Below, in pieces: positions 22,838 through 38,331 of a DNA stretch of 64,000 bases. Position 1 is the first letter of the stretch. Each line of letters begins with the position of its first letter. The notes under the pieces were generated by a model. It ran no database searches, was not told the origin of the DNA, and saw only the letters and a list, made by a program, of their open reading frames with translations. The position numbers and the translations under genes were made by a program. Origin of the DNA: Hydractinia symbiolongicarpus (taxonomy: Eukaryota > Cnidaria > Hydrozoa > Anthoathecata > Hydractiniidae); NCBI RefSeq assembly GCF_029227915.1, contig NC_079883.1, positions 8,308,001 to 8,372,000 of the forward strand, written 5' to 3'.

Positions 22838-23242
22838 TTACTTGCTGCTTGTGTATTTTGTGACGGCTTTTGTTCCTTCACTGACTGCGTGTTTTGCAAG
22901 TTCTCCAGGCAAGAGAAGACGTACTGCGGTTTGAATTTCACGAGAAGAGATGGTCGACTTTTTGTTTTGAAGAGCCAAACGCGAAGCTTCGGAAGCAATG
23001 CGCTCAAAGATGTCGTTGACAAATGAGTTCATGATGCTCATAGCTTTGCTTGAAACTCCGACATCTGGGTGAACTTGTTTCAAAACATTGTAGATGTAAA
23101 TAGCATAACTTTCCTTTCTCTTTCTCTTGCGTTTCTTTTCACCAGTTCCACCAATCTTTCCTCCTTTTTTGCCGGCTCTTTTTTCACCTTTCTTGGCTAC
23201 TTTAGGTGCCTGTTTTCCTCCTTTAGCTGCTGCGTCAGACAT
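22838..23242 (-). CDS. H2B: Histone H2B (unit 4)
   Basis: Intact 134 aa. The TATA-like TTATAAAC of the promoter reads TTATAAC (one T lost on the plus strand near 23304). Stem-loop at 22799-22814. Confidence 0.97.
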   Translation of the reverse strand: MSDAAAKGGKQAPKVAKKGEKRAGKKGGKIGGTGEKKRKRKRKESYAIYIYNVLKQVHPDVGVSSKAMSIMNSFVNDIFERIASEASRLALQNKKSTISSREIQTAVRLLLPGELAKHAVSEGTKAVTKYTSSK

Positions 23243-23482
23243 GGTTAAAAATTTTTGCTACTTAACTTGTAAATAAGCATTAAACTGCAAGTCAAAACTT
23301 TTTGTTATAAGTAAAAAAATCGGATCGAATTCGATCCGAAAACGCCGATACGCAATTTAATTGGTTAAAAAAAAAAATCTTTTGTTTAATACTTAATTAT
23401 GATTGGTTAAAAAAACATGATTTCGATCCTATTTTTATGATGAAAAAACGAGTAAAGTTTATTTCGTTAACACTTACGTTAA

Positions 23483-23908
<426 letters not shown>

Positions 23909-23949
23909 ACCGCTACACTCAGAAAACAACGGCTATTTTTATAGCCACA

Positions 23950-24449
23950 NNNNNNNNNNNNNNNNNNNNNNNNNNNNNNNNNNNNNNNNNNNNNNNNNNN
24001 NNNNNNNNNNNNNNNNNNNNNNNNNNNNNNNNNNNNNNNNNNNNNNNNNNNNNNNNNNNNNNNNNNNNNNNNNNNNNNNNNNNNNNNNNNNNNNNNNNNN
24101 NNNNNNNNNNNNNNNNNNNNNNNNNNNNNNNNNNNNNNNNNNNNNNNNNNNNNNNNNNNNNNNNNNNNNNNNNNNNNNNNNNNNNNNNNNNNNNNNNNNN
24201 NNNNNNNNNNNNNNNNNNNNNNNNNNNNNNNNNNNNNNNNNNNNNNNNNNNNNNNNNNNNNNNNNNNNNNNNNNNNNNNNNNNNNNNNNNNNNNNNNNNN
24301 NNNNNNNNNNNNNNNNNNNNNNNNNNNNNNNNNNNNNNNNNNNNNNNNNNNNNNNNNNNNNNNNNNNNNNNNNNNNNNNNNNNNNNNNNNNNNNNNNNNN
24401 NNNNNNNNNNNNNNNNNNNNNNNNNNNNNNNNNNNNNNNNNNNNNNNNN
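23950..24449. other. Assembly gap of 500 N, hiding 5S, U1 and U2 of unit 5
   Basis: Exactly 500 N. In intact units the sequence between the flanking bases (corresponding to 532-1798 of unit 1) is 1,267 bp, so the gap is a placeholder about 767 bp too short. That missing stretch should contain one 5S rRNA, one U1 and one U2 gene. Confidence 0.97.
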
Positions 24450-24649
24450 CACGGCTGTTGATTTAGCCGTAGGATGGAGAGCGACTGTAGCGAGTGGATG
24501 GTAACTTACATGAATGCTAACAAAGGCGACGATACTAAGTGCGTGATATTACTTTCCAATATGTCTGCGTACATTCCGTTTATCAACGCATTACGCCAGA
24601 ACGTGCGCGCGCGTTACACAGTAGACCATGCAGCCGAAATGCGACAGTG

Positions 24650-24722
24650 CGACCCTGCCAGGAGTCGAACCTGGAATCCCCTGATTCGTAGTCAGATGCC
24701 TTATCCATTGGGCCACAGGGCC
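24650..24722 (-). tRNA. tRNA-Arg(ACG): tRNA-Arg(ACG) (unit 5)
   Basis: Standard 73-nt copy, 200 bp after the gap. Confidence 0.96.
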
Positions 24723-25301
24723 ATGCTTATGACTTCGCCCCATCGTCATTTTGGCTTGCGCATTCGTTTTACTTACGACAGAATTCTTCGTGTTTGTAGC
24801 CATGAAAGAAAGGGACTTCTGTGAGTGAATTTTTTTACTGTGGTCTAATAAAAAAGTCGAAACGCAGTGCCCAATATATGAATTGCTCCTAATAGCCGGA
24901 AACAGGCCGTGTCGATGATGTAGGCCGACATACGCAACGCAAACCAAAGAACGCTTTATGAAAATCCTAACACGAGCGCGGAAGAAGCCCAAATTAACAG
25001 ACTAGATGTAATGCTGAAGACCTCAAACTCCAGCAGCTTCTCTTGCAGACTATTGCGTCGTACTACAAATAAAAATTAACATGCTTTCGCATAGTCGCGG
25101 CACCCAAAACGGACATTATACGATGTACAGAAACACACATTTCTGTTTTCGCGCCAAATCAATTCCCGGGAGTGGTACTTTTACGTCCGCATACTTCGCA
25201 CCGTCTTAAATTATATCTCATTTACACGGTAATGTTTAGTATACTTCTACTGTGATAACAAGCATCGTTTATCGTTGGATTGTTGTAAGAAAACATTAAA
25301 A

Positions 25302-25853
25302 ATGAGTGAAGCAGCTTCTCCAAAGAAAATCGCACCCAAGAAGAAACCTGCTGCAAAGAAGACAGCTGATCACCCTAAATATGTGGACATGATCAAGGCT
25401 GCTATCGCTACCCTAAAGGAACGCGGTGGTTCATCTCGCCAAGCTATTACAAAATATATTCATGCAAATTACAAAGTTGCTGAAAACTCAGATCATCATC
25501 TGAAAATGGCTCTTAAACGAGGAGTAACATCAGGCGATTTGATTCAAACTAAAGGCACTGGTGCTTCTGGATCATTCAAGCTAGGTCAGGTAAAAAAAGA
25601 AAAACCTAAGAAAAAGGCCGCAGCAAAAAAGCCAACGGCAAAGAAGCCTACTGCAAAGAAAAGTACACCAAAAAAGAAGCCAGCAAAGAAGAGCACGCCA
25701 AAGAAAGCAGCAAAGAAGCCTGCCACAAAGAAAGCCTCGGCTAAGAAACCAGCAGCTAAGAAACCCACAAAGAAGCCTGTTGCTAAAAAACCTGCAGCAA
25801 AGAAGGTCAAAAAGACTCCCAAAAAGGCAGCAAAGAAGACCGCAAAAAAATAA
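25302..25853 (+). CDS. H1: Linker histone H1 (unit 5)
   Basis: 183 aa, identical. Stem-loop at 25886-25901. Confidence 0.96.
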   Translation: MSEAASPKKIAPKKKPAAKKTADHPKYVDMIKAAIATLKERGGSSRQAITKYIHANYKVAENSDHHLKMALKRGVTSGDLIQTKGTGASGSFKLGQVKKEKPKKKAAAKKPTAKKPTAKKSTPKKKPAKKSTPKKAAKKPATKKASAKKPAAKKPTKKPVAKKPAAKKVKKTPKKAAKKTAKK

Positions 25854-26214
25854 TTTGTGTGTATCTGGCTATTACATTAACAAACGGCTATTTTTATAGC
25901 CACACATTTACAAAAAAACATTATCTTGGTACAAAGTTAAACTTGTTTAAGTCACTTAAACAGTTAAAAAAGAGTAAATTTAAGATTAGATTCCCTAAGT
26001 TTAAGTATTTTCGTTTTTAAATTTCTTATTTTCTTGCTTTTACTTTTCTTGCCCTTCATATTTTTAACATTGTCAAACTTTATGTAGCATAAAATTTTTA
26101 TGTAGCATAAAATTTAAACAGAAAGCAGGACAAAGTTTGATATAAAAAGCTAGCCGTAATATTTTTTATGGATGTGTGGCTATAAAAATAGCCGTTTTTT
26201 GTTTGGTAAGATGC

Positions 26215-26628
<414 letters not shown>

Positions 26629-27106
26629 TTAAGAAGTCGATGTAGTACGGATACACAAGACGGTCTAAAATGCACTATCGCGCCAAAGTTTTATTTCTCA
26701 TATTGATTGACAGCTAAGGTTCAAAACAAACCATTTGATTGGTGCTAAGAAAGTAATTTCTGATTGGCTGCATAATGACATTACGCTCATTACTTTAACA
26801 TTTTTATAAAATCTGTGTTTTTTGGCTACGGGAAAACGGCTGTATCTTCTGATACACAAAAGCTTTTGACTTTTTTTTTTTTTAGTAAGTAGCAGAAGGT
26901 TTGGCGAATTCCAACGATGCCAAATTTATTGCCTTACTGAAACATTAAGACCACGAATTTTTAAAAAAACTACAGTTTTACTTAAAAAAATGTACAAAAT
27001 GTTCGGAACATTTTGTAATGACGCAACTCTATTGGTTAATTAGGGTGTTTCCACGAGCAGTAGGTAATTTTATGGCCTCTTTTTAAAGCTGTCTGAATTC
27101 TGTTAA

Positions 27107-27463
<357 letters not shown>

Positions 27464-27923
27464 GCGTTGTCATTGCTCAACAAAAACGGCTATTTTTATA
27501 GCCACAAATCTTTTAAAACATTACTTTGTGCACGCTTCCAAATTACACAATGTGTAAAGTCTTGTCACAGTTACATTTATTGCTATACGATACTATGTCA
27601 TATATGACACAAAAAAAATTTAGAAATACTTTGTAGGGTTAATTTGCCTGGGAGTGTTTCCGTGAAAAGCTGGGTTAAGTTAAATGTAAGCAATAACATG
27701 GATCAATGTACTTGTCTTTTCTGCAAGTACAGCTAATAATACGTATGAAAAGTGAAGCTAATCCACACACACATGGGGAAGTATTTTAAATGTAGGCTAG
27801 TGTTCTTAAGCACATTATTTAGAAGTTTTATTAACTTCGGTTAACTTGTAGTGACGCCAAGTAAATGTTTTTTTAAAGATGTGTGGTCTTAAAAAAGACC
27901 GTTTGTGTTTGGTAGACGTTGGT

Positions 27924-28328
27924 TTACTTGCTGCTTGTGTATTTTGTGACGGCTTTTGTTCCTTCACTGACTGCGTGTTTTGCAAGTTCTCCAGGCAAGA
28001 GAAGACGTACTGCGGTTTGAATTTCACGAGAAGAGATGGTCGACTTTTTGTTTTGAAGAGCCAAACGCGAAGCTTCGGAAGCAATGCGCTCAAAGATGTC
28101 GTTGACAAATGAGTTCATGATGCTCATAGCTTTGCTTGAAACTCCGACATCTGGGTGAACTTGTTTCAAAACATTGTAGATGTAAATAGCATAACTTTCC
28201 TTTCTCTTTCTCTTGCGTTTCTTTTCACCAGTTCCACCAATCTTTCCTCCTTTTTTGCCGGCTCTTTTTTCACCTTTCTTGGCTACTTTAGGTGCCTGTT
28301 TTCCTCCTTTAGCTGCTGCGTCAGACAT
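27924..28328 (-). CDS. H2B: Histone H2B (unit 5)
   Basis: Intact 134 aa. Stem-loop at 27885-27900. Confidence 0.98.
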   Translation of the reverse strand: MSDAAAKGGKQAPKVAKKGEKRAGKKGGKIGGTGEKKRKRKRKESYAIYIYNVLKQVHPDVGVSSKAMSIMNSFVNDIFERIASEASRLALQNKKSTISSREIQTAVRLLLPGELAKHAVSEGTKAVTKYTSSK

Positions 28329-28612
28329 GGTTAAAAATTTTTGCTACTTAACTTGTAAATAAGCATTAAACTGCAAGTCAAAACTTTTTGTTTATAAGTA
28401 AAAAAATCGGATCGAATTCGATCCGAAAACGCCGATACGCAATTTAATTGGTTAAAAAAAAAATCTTTTGTTTAATACTTAATTATGATTGGTTAAAAAA
28501 ACATGATTTCGATCCTATTTTTATGATGAAAAAACGAGTAAAGTTTATTTCGTTAACACTTACGTTAAATATTCGTACGTTTTTGTATTAACTTACAAAT
28601 CAAATCGCAGTT

Positions 28613-28993
28613 ATGTCTGGACGTGGAAAAGGTGGAAAAGCTAAGGCTAAAGCCAAGACAAGATCCTCAAGAGCTGGACTTCAATTTCCAGTCGGTAGAG
28701 TGCATAGATTCCTTCGTAGAGGGCACTATGCTAACCGAATTGGATCTGGAGCACCAGTTTACTTAGCAGCCGTCTTGGAATATTTATCTGCTGAGATATT
28801 GGAGTTGGCTGGTAACGCAGCAAGAGACAACAAAAAAGCTAGGATTATTCCAAGACATTTACAATTGGCTGTTCGTAATGATGAAGAATTAAACAAACTT
28901 TTGAGCGGTGTAACCATTGCAGCTGGTGGTGTTTTGCCAAACATTCAAGCTGTCTTACTCCCAAAGAAGAACGACAAAGGACAGAAGAAGTAA
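28613..28993 (+). CDS. H2A: Histone H2A (unit 6)
   Basis: Intact, identical protein. Stem-loop at 29016-29031. Confidence 0.98.
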   Translation: MSGRGKGGKAKAKAKTRSSRAGLQFPVGRVHRFLRRGHYANRIGSGAPVYLAAVLEYLSAEILELAGNAARDNKKARIIPRHLQLAVRNDEELNKLLSGVTIAAGGVLPNIQAVLLPKKNDKGQKK

Positions 28994-29190
28994 ACCGCTA
29001 CACTCAGAAAACAACGGCTATTTTTATAGCCACACATCTTTAAAAAAACATTGTTTTTTTCACAAAACTATAACCTTAAAGTCTAATAGATAATCCATGC
29101 ATACGCCTTGTCCTAAGTAACTCAAAGAAATTAAATAAAAAAATTTGATCACAACGTCAAAATAAATTGCACGTATTTGCACCTACTAAT

Positions 29191-29309
29191 GTCTACGGCC
29201 ATACCACGATGAACACACCCGTTCTCGTCTGATCACGGAAGTTAAGCATCGTCGGGCCGGGATAGTACTTGGATGGGGGACCGCCTGGGAACTCCCGGTG
29301 TCGTAGGCT
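29191..29309 (+). rRNA. 5S rRNA: 5S rRNA (unit 6)
   Basis: 119 nt, same as the first copy by eye. Confidence 0.96.
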
Positions 29310-29638
29310 TTTCATTTTCATTTGCTGTGATATATTTCTTGTTATAACAATTAAGGAACGTGGCGGTTGTTGAAAGTGTTTCCTATGACATTTTCCTACG
29401 ACATTTTCAGGTGATAGTACGAGAAAAAAGAGCTTTCAAATGCATACAAACTCGATCTATTGCCGATCATCCAATAACCCTGACGGAATGGCAAATAAAA
29501 TAAAATTCCGCCGCCTTCCGAGGACTTATATCGCAATCACGTTTCGTAACAGCCAAGCGAGGTTTTACCTTAGCGTTTAAGTCACCACCGACATTTGGCC
29601 GCGCAACTTTTCTAAGCTCATTCATTTTGACTTAAGGA

Positions 29639-29802
29639 GGGGGCGAGCGCGGACGCAGGCCCCCACTACCAGAAATTGTACGGTCGAGTTACTGACGTTT
29701 GCAGTAATCGCAGAGGTCAGCCCAAGCGTAGTGCAATGCAAGAGCCTCACTCTGGAAGAAAACCCTCATTGATCAGTCTTTACTTCCCCGTCAGGTAAGT
29801 AT
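29639..29802 (-). ncRNA. U1: U1 snRNA (unit 6)
   Basis: 5' end at 29802; same as the first copy by eye. Confidence 0.95.
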
Positions 29803-29991
29803 GAGTTGGAACTGCACCGTAGCATGAGGGTACCCTTCAAAGTTTGTTAATGCTTGTGGCTTGAGTGTGTTATAAACTGCCGTGTCGCGGGGCATAGGCT
29901 GTATTCTCCCCCAGTGTACGCGTTTTGTTCCCGCCGTAGACTATGCAGAGTGCCGTCGGAAAGAGGACTGCTATTATTCTTTTATTGCTTA

Positions 29992-30179
29992 TGTGGGCCG
30001 CCATCGGTAATAGTGCAACACCAAGGCAACCCGTGGTCACGGCGTGAATGAATCCACCTCCATGACCCAAGGCCAAAAATCAGATTAATATACTGACCAT
30101 TCAGAGAATGGCCTACCAGATATTAAACTGATAAGAACAGATACTACACTTGATCTTAGCCATTAGGCCGAGAAGCGAT
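29992..30179 (-). ncRNA. U2: U2 snRNA (unit 6)
   Basis: 5' end at 30179; same as the first copy by eye. Confidence 0.95.
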
Positions 30180-30501
30180 AAAGAACAAGCGTTGCCATGA
30201 TAGGCATCGTCCACACACCGTAACTGCTTGTGGAGCATGTCACGTTACTGTAAAGCTTACAACTGTCACCGCGTACGGATGGACGGCGACATAGTAAAAA
30301 TCACGGCTGTTGATTTAGCCGTAGGATGGAGAGCGACTGTAGCGAGTGGATGGTAACTTACATGAATGCTAACAAAGGCGACGATACTAAGTGCGTGATA
30401 TTACTTTCCAATATGTCTGCGTACATTCCGTTTATCAACGCATTACGCCAGAACGTGCGCGCGCGTTACACAGTAGACCATGCAGCCGAAATGCGACAGT
30501 G

Positions 30502-30574
30502 CGACCCTGCCAGGAGTCGAACCTGGAATCCCCTGATTCGTAGTCAGATGCCTTATCCATTGGGCCACAGGGCC
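30502..30574 (-). tRNA. tRNA-Arg(ACG): tRNA-Arg(ACG) (unit 6)
   Basis: Standard 73-nt copy. Confidence 0.96.
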
Positions 30575-31153
30575 ATGCTTATGACTTCGCCCCATCGTCA
30601 TTTTGGCTTGCGCATTCGTTTTACTTACGACAGAATTCTTCGTGTTTGTAGCCATGAAAGAAAGGGACTTCTGTGAGTGAATTTTTTTACTGTGGTCTAA
30701 TAAAAAAGTCGAAACGCAGTGCCCAATATATGAATTGCTCCTAATAGCCGGAAACAGGCCGTGTCGATGATGTAGGCCGACATACGCAACGCAAACCAAA
30801 GAACGCTTTATGAAAATCCTAACACGAGCGCGGAAGAAGCCCAAATTAACAGACTAGATGTAATGCTGAAGACCTCAAACTCCAGCAGCTTCTCTTGCAG
30901 ACTATTGCGTCGTACTACAAATAAAAATTAACATGCTTTCGCATAGTCGCGGCACCCAAAACGGACATTATACGATGTACAGAAACACACATTTCTGTTT
31001 TCGCGCCAAATCAATTCCCGGGAGTGGTACTTTTACGTCCGCATACTTCGCACCGTCTTAAATTATATCTCATTTACACGGTAATGTTTAGTATACTTCT
31101 ACTGTGATAACAAGCATCGTTTATCGTTGGATTGTTGTAAGAAAACATTAAAA

Positions 31154-31705
31154 ATGAGTGAAGCAGCTTCTCCAAAGAAAATCGCACCCAAGAAGAAACC
31201 TGCTGCAAAGAAGACAGCTGATCACCCTAAATATGTGGACATGATCAAGGCTGCTATCGCTACCCTAAAGGAACGCGGTGGTTCATCTCGCCAAGCTATT
31301 ACAAAATATATTCATGCAAATTACAAAGTTGCTGAAAACTCAGATCATCATCTGAAAATGGCTCTTAAACGAGGAGTAACATCAGGCGATTTGATTCAAA
31401 CTAAAGGCACTGGTGCTTCTGGATCATTCAAGCTAGGTCAGGTAAAAAAAGAAAAACCTAAGAAAAAGGCCGCAGCAAAAAAGCCAACGGCAAAGAAGCC
31501 TACTGCAAAGAAAAGTACACCAAAAAAGAAGCCAGCAAAGAAGAGCACGCCAAAGAAAGCAGCAAAGAAGCCTGCCACAAAGAAAGCCTCGGCTAAGAAA
31601 CCAGCAGCTAAGAAACCCACAAAGAAGCCTGTTGCTAAAAAACCTGCAGCAAAGAAGGTCAAAAAGACTCCCAAAAAGGCAGCAAAGAAGACCGCAAAAA
31701 AATAA
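31154..31705 (+). CDS. H1: Linker histone H1 (unit 6)
   Basis: 183 aa, identical. Stem-loop at 31738-31753. Confidence 0.96.
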   Translation: MSEAASPKKIAPKKKPAAKKTADHPKYVDMIKAAIATLKERGGSSRQAITKYIHANYKVAENSDHHLKMALKRGVTSGDLIQTKGTGASGSFKLGQVKKEKPKKKAAAKKPTAKKPTAKKSTPKKKPAKKSTPKKAAKKPATKKASAKKPAAKKPTKKPVAKKPAAKKVKKTPKKAAKKTAKK

Positions 31706-32066
31706 TTTGTGTGTATCTGGCTATTACATTAACAAACGGCTATTTTTATAGCCACACATTTACAAAAAAACATTATCTTGGTACAAAGTTAAACTTGTTT
31801 AAGTCACTTAAACAGTTAAAAAAGAGTAAATTTAAGATTAGATTCCCTAAGTTTAAGTATTTTCGTTTTTAAATTTCTTATTTTCTTGCTTTTACTTTTC
31901 TTGCCCTTCATATTTTTAACATTGTCAAACTTTATGTAGCATAAAATTTTTATGTAGCATAAAATTTAAACAGAAAGCAGGACAAAGTTTGATATAAAAA
32001 GCTAGCCGTAATATTTTTTATGGATGTGTGGCTATAAAAATAGCCGTTTTTTGTTTGGTAAGATGC

Positions 32067-32480
<414 letters not shown>

Positions 32481-32958
32481 TTAAGAAGTCGATGTAGTAC
32501 GGATACACAAGACGGTCTAAAATGCACTATCGCGCCAAAGTTTTATTTCTCATATTGATTGACAGCTAAGGTTCAAAACAAACCATTTGATTGGTGCTAA
32601 GAAAGTAATTTCTGATTGGCTGCATAATGACATTACGCTCATTACTTTAACATTTTTATAAAATCTGTGTTTTTTGGCTACGGGAAAACGGCTGTATCTT
32701 CTGATACACAAAAGCTTTTGACTTTTTTTTTTTTTAGTAAGTAGCAGAAGGTTTGGCGAATTCCAACGATGCCAAATTTATTGCCTTACTGAAACATTAA
32801 GACCACGAATTTTTAAAAAAACTACAGTTTTACTTAAAAAAATGTACAAAATGTTCGGAACATTTTGTAATGACGCAACTCTATTGGTTAATTAGGGTGT
32901 TTCCACGAGCAGTAGGTAATTTTATGGCCTCTTTTTAAAGCTGTCTGAATTCTGTTAA

Positions 32959-33315
<357 letters not shown>

Positions 33316-33775
33316 GCGTTGTCATTGCTCAACAAAAACGGCTATTTTTATAGCCACAAATCTTTTAAAACATTACTTTGTGCACGCTTCCAAATTACAC
33401 AATGTGTAAAGTCTTGTCACAGTTACATTTATTGCTATACGATACTATGTCATATATGACACAAAAAAAATTTAGAAATACTTTGTAGGGTTAATTTGCC
33501 TGGGAGTGTTTCCGTGAAAAGCTGGGTTAAGTTAAATGTAAGCAATAACATGGATCAATGTACTTGTCTTTTCTGCAAGTACAGCTAATAATACGTATGA
33601 AAAGTGAAGCTAATCCACACACACATGGGGAAGTATTTTAAATGTAGGCTAGTGTTCTTAAGCACATTATTTAGAAGTTTTATTAACTTCGGTTAACTTG
33701 TAGTGACGCCAAGTAAATGTTTTTTTAAAGATGTGTGGTCTTAAAAAAGACCGTTTGTGTTTGGTAGACGTTGGT

Positions 33776-34180
33776 TTACTTGCTGCTTGTGTATTTTGTG
33801 ACGGCTTTTGTTCCTTCACTGACTGCGTGTTTTGCAAGTTCTCCAGGCAAGAGAAGACGTACTGCGGTTTGAATTTCACGAGAAGAGATGGTCGACTTTT
33901 TGTTTTGAAGAGCCAAACGCGAAGCTTCGGAAGCAATGCGCTCAAAGATGTCGTTGACAAATGAGTTCATGATGCTCATAGCTTTGCTTGAAACTCCGAC
34001 ATCTGGGTGAACTTGTTTCAAAACATTGTAGATGTAAATAGCATAACTTTCCTTTCTCTTTCTCTTGCGTTTCTTTTCACCAGTTCCACCAATCTTTCCT
34101 CCTTTTTTGCCGGCTCTTTTTTCACCTTTCTTGGCTACTTTAGGTGCCTGTTTTCCTCCTTTAGCTGCTGCGTCAGACAT
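33776..34180 (-). CDS. H2B: Histone H2B (unit 6)
   Basis: Intact 134 aa. Stem-loop at 33737-33752. Confidence 0.98.
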   Translation of the reverse strand: MSDAAAKGGKQAPKVAKKGEKRAGKKGGKIGGTGEKKRKRKRKESYAIYIYNVLKQVHPDVGVSSKAMSIMNSFVNDIFERIASEASRLALQNKKSTISSREIQTAVRLLLPGELAKHAVSEGTKAVTKYTSSK

Positions 34181-34464
34181 GGTTAAAAATTTTTGCTACT
34201 TAACTTGTAAATAAGCATTAAACTGCAAGTCAAAACTTTTTGTTTATAAGTAAAAAAATCGGATCGAATTCGATCCGAAAACGCCGATACGCAATTTAAT
34301 TGGTTAAAAAAAAAATCTTTTGTTTAATACTTAATTATGATTGGTTAAAAAAACATGATTTCGATCCTATTTTTATGATGAAAAAACGAGTAAAGTTTAT
34401 TTCGTTAACACTTACGTTAAATATTCGTACGTTTTTGTATTAACTTACAAATCAAATCGCAGTT

Positions 34465-34845
34465 ATGTCTGGACGTGGAAAAGGTGGAAAAGCTAAGGCT
34501 AAAGCCAAGACAAGATCCTCAAGAGCTGGACTTCAATTTCCAGTCGGTAGAGTGCATAGATTCCTTCGTAGAGGGCACTATGCTAACCGAATTGGATCTG
34601 GAGCACCAGTTTACTTAGCAGCCGTCTTGGAATATTTATCTGCTGAGATATTGGAGTTGGCTGGTAACGCAGCAAGAGACAACAAAAAAGCTAGGATTAT
34701 TCCAAGACATTTACAATTGGCTGTTCGTAATGATGAAGAATTAAACAAACTTTTGAGCGGTGTAACCATTGCAGCTGGTGGTGTTTTGCCAAACATTCAA
34801 GCTGTCTTACTCCCAAAGAAGAACGACAAAGGACAGAAGAAGTAA
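34465..34845 (+). CDS. H2A: Histone H2A (unit 7)
   Basis: Intact, identical protein. Stem-loop at 34868-34883. Confidence 0.98.
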   Translation: MSGRGKGGKAKAKAKTRSSRAGLQFPVGRVHRFLRRGHYANRIGSGAPVYLAAVLEYLSAEILELAGNAARDNKKARIIPRHLQLAVRNDEELNKLLSGVTIAAGGVLPNIQAVLLPKKNDKGQKK

Positions 34846-35042
34846 ACCGCTACACTCAGAAAACAACGGCTATTTTTATAGCCACACATCTTTAAAAAAA
34901 CATTGTTTTTTTCACAAAACTATAACCTTAAAGTCTAATAGATAATCCATGCATACGCCTTGTCCTAAGTAACTCAAAGAAATTAAATAAAAAAATTTGA
35001 TCACAACGTCAAAATAAATTGCACGTATTTGCACCTACTAAT

Positions 35043-35160
35043 GTCTACGGCCATACCACGATGAACACACCCGTTCTCGTCTGATCACGGAAGTTAAGCA
35101 TCGTCGGGCCGGGATAGTACTTGGATGGGGACCGCCTGGGAACTCCCGGTGTCGTAGGCT
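35043..35160 (+). rRNA. 5S rRNA: 5S rRNA variant, 118 nt (unit 7)
   Basis: One G is missing from the G-run of the box C region (GGATGGGGACCGCC at about 35123-35136; other copies have five G). This shortens the gene to 118 nt. The change falls in the internal control region and in a conserved helix-loop, so if real it could affect TFIIIA binding or folding. A homopolymer miscall is also possible. Confidence 0.93.
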
Positions 35161-35489
35161 TTTCATTTTCATTTGCTGTGATATATTTCTTGTTATAACA
35201 ATTAAGGAACGTGGCGGTTGTTGAAAGTGTTTCCTATGACATTTTCCTACGACATTTTCAGGTGATAGTACGAGAAAAAAGAGCTTTCAAATGCATACAA
35301 ACTCGATCTATTGCCGATCATCCAATAACCCTGACGGAATGGCAAATAAAATAAAATTCCGCCGCCTTCCGAGGACTTATATCGCAATCACGTTTCGTAA
35401 CAGCCAAGCGAGGTTTTACCTTAGCGTTTAAGTCACCACCGACATTTGGCCGCGCAACTTTTCTAAGCTCATTCATTTTGACTTAAGGA

Positions 35490-35653
35490 GGGGGCGAGCG
35501 CGGACGCAGGCCCCCACTACCAGAAATTGTACGGTCGAGTTACTGACGTTTGCAGTAATCGCAGAGGTCAGCCCAAGCGTAGTGCAATGCAAGAGCCTCA
35601 CTCTGGAAGAAAACCCTCATTGATCAGTCTTTACTTCCCCGTCAGGTAAGTAT
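35490..35653 (-). ncRNA. U1: U1 snRNA (unit 7)
   Basis: 5' end at 35653; same as the first copy by eye. Confidence 0.95.
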
Positions 35654-35842
35654 GAGTTGGAACTGCACCGTAGCATGAGGGTACCCTTCAAAGTTTGTTA
35701 ATGCTTGTGGCTTGAGTGTGTTATAAACTGCCGTGTCGCGGGGCATAGGCTGTATTCTCCCCCAGTGTACGCGTTTTGTTCCCGCCGTAGACTATGCAGA
35801 GTGCCGTCGGAAAGAGGACTGCTATTATTCTTTTATTGCTTA

Positions 35843-36030
35843 TGTGGGCCGCCATCGGTAATAGTGCAACACCAAGGCAACCCGTGGTCACGGCGTGAAT
35901 GAATCCACCTCCATGACCCAAGGCCAAAAATCAGATTAATATACTGACCATTCAGAGAATGGCCTACCAGATATTAAACTGATAAGAACAGATACTACAC
36001 TTGATCTTAGCCATTAGGCCGAGAAGCGAT
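35843..36030 (-). ncRNA. U2: U2 snRNA (unit 7)
   Basis: 5' end at 36030; same as the first copy by eye. Confidence 0.95.
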
Positions 36031-36352
36031 AAAGAACAAGCGTTGCCATGATAGGCATCGTCCACACACCGTAACTGCTTGTGGAGCATGTCACGTTACT
36101 GTAAAGCTTACAACTGTCACCGCGTACGGATGGACGGCGACATAGTAAAAATCACGGCTGTTGATTTAGCCGTAGGATGGAGAGCGACTGTAGCGAGTGG
36201 ATGGTAACTTACATGAATGCTAACAAAGGCGACGATACTAAGTGCGTGATATTACTTTCCAATATGTCTGCGTACATTCCGTTTATCAACGCATTACGCC
36301 AGAACGTGCGCGCGCGTTACACAGTAGACCATGCAGCCGAAATGCGACAGTG

Positions 36353-36425
36353 CGACCCTGCCAGGAGTCGAACCTGGAATCCCCTGATTCGTAGTCAGAT
36401 GCCTTATCCATTGGGCCACAGGGCC
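36353..36425 (-). tRNA. tRNA-Arg(ACG): tRNA-Arg(ACG) (unit 7)
   Basis: Standard 73-nt copy. Confidence 0.96.
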
Positions 36426-37004
36426 ATGCTTATGACTTCGCCCCATCGTCATTTTGGCTTGCGCATTCGTTTTACTTACGACAGAATTCTTCGTGTTTGT
36501 AGCCATGAAAGAAAGGGACTTCTGTGAGTGAATTTTTTTACTGTGGTCTAATAAAAAAGTCGAAACGCAGTGCCCAATATATGAATTGCTCCTAATAGCC
36601 GGAAACAGGCCGTGTCGATGATGTAGGCCGACATACGCAACGCAAACCAAAGAACGCTTTATGAAAATCCTAACACGAGCGCGGAAGAAGCCCAAATTAA
36701 CAGACTAGATGTAATGCTGAAGACCTCAAACTCCAGCAGCTTCTCTTGCAGACTATTGCGTCGTACTACAAATAAAAATTAACATGCTTTCGCATAGTCG
36801 CGGCACCCAAAACGGACATTATACGATGTACAGAAACACACATTTCTGTTTTCGCGCCAAATCAATTCCCGGGAGTGGTACTTTTACGTCCGCATACTTC
36901 GCACCGTCTTAAATTATATCTCATTTACACGGTAATGTTTAGTATACTTCTACTGTGATAACAAGCATCGTTGATCGTTGGATTGTTGTAAGAAAACATT
37001 AAAA

Positions 37005-37556
37005 ATGAGTGAAGCAGCTTCTCCAAAGAAAATCGCACCCAAGAAGAAACCTGCTGCAAAGAAGACAGCTGATCACCCTAAATATGTGGACATGATCAAG
37101 GCTGCTATCGCTACCCTAAAGGAACGCGGTGGTTCATCTCGCCAAGCTATTACAAAATATATTCATGCAAATTACAAAGTTGCTGAAAACTCAGATCATC
37201 ATCTGAAAATGGCTCTTAAACGAGGAGTAACATCAGGCGATTTGATTCAAACTAAAGGCACTGGTGCTTCTGGATCATTCAAGCTAGGTCAGGTAAAAAA
37301 AGAAAAACCTAAGAAAAAGGCCGCAGCAAAAAAGCCAACGGCAAAGAAGCCTACTGCAAAGAAAAGTACACCAAAAAAGAAGCCAGCAAAGAAGAGCACG
37401 CCAAAGAAAGCAGCAAAGAAGCCTGCCACAAAGAAAGCCTCGGCTAAGAAACCAGCAGCTAAGAAACCCACAAAGAAGCTTGTTGCTAAAAAACCTGCAG
37501 CAAAGAAGGTCAAAAAGACTCCCAAAAAGGCAGCAAAGAAGACCGCAAAAAAATAA
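37005..37556 (+). CDS. H1: Linker histone H1, P159L variant (unit 7)
   Basis: 183 aa, differing from all other copies by P159L in the Lys/Ala/Pro tail (CCT to CTT, base 37480). A second substitution, T to G at 36973, lies 32 bp upstream of the ATG. Both are substitutions rather than homopolymer changes, so this looks like true between-copy variation. Stem-loop at 37589-37604. Confidence 0.96.
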   Translation: MSEAASPKKIAPKKKPAAKKTADHPKYVDMIKAAIATLKERGGSSRQAITKYIHANYKVAENSDHHLKMALKRGVTSGDLIQTKGTGASGSFKLGQVKKEKPKKKAAAKKPTAKKPTAKKSTPKKKPAKKSTPKKAAKKPATKKASAKKPAAKKPTKKLVAKKPAAKKVKKTPKKAAKKTAKK

Positions 37557-37917
37557 TTTGTGTGTATCTGGCTATTACATTAACAAACGGCTATTTTTAT
37601 AGCCACACATTTACAAAAAAACATTATCTTGGTACAAAGTTAAACTTGTTTAAGTCACTTAAACAGTTAAAAAAGAGTAAATTTAAGATTAGATTCCCTA
37701 AGTTTAAGTATTTTCGTTTTTAAATTTCTTATTTTCTTGCTTTTACTTTTCTTGCCCTTCATATTTTTAACATTGTCAAACTTTATGTAGCATAAAATTT
37801 TTATGTAGCATAAAATTTAAACAGAAAGCAGGACAAAGTTTGATATAAAAAGCTAGCCGTAATATTTTTTATGGATGTGTGGCTATAAAAATAGCCGTTT
37901 TTTGTTTGGTAAGATGC

Positions 37918-38331
<414 letters not shown>

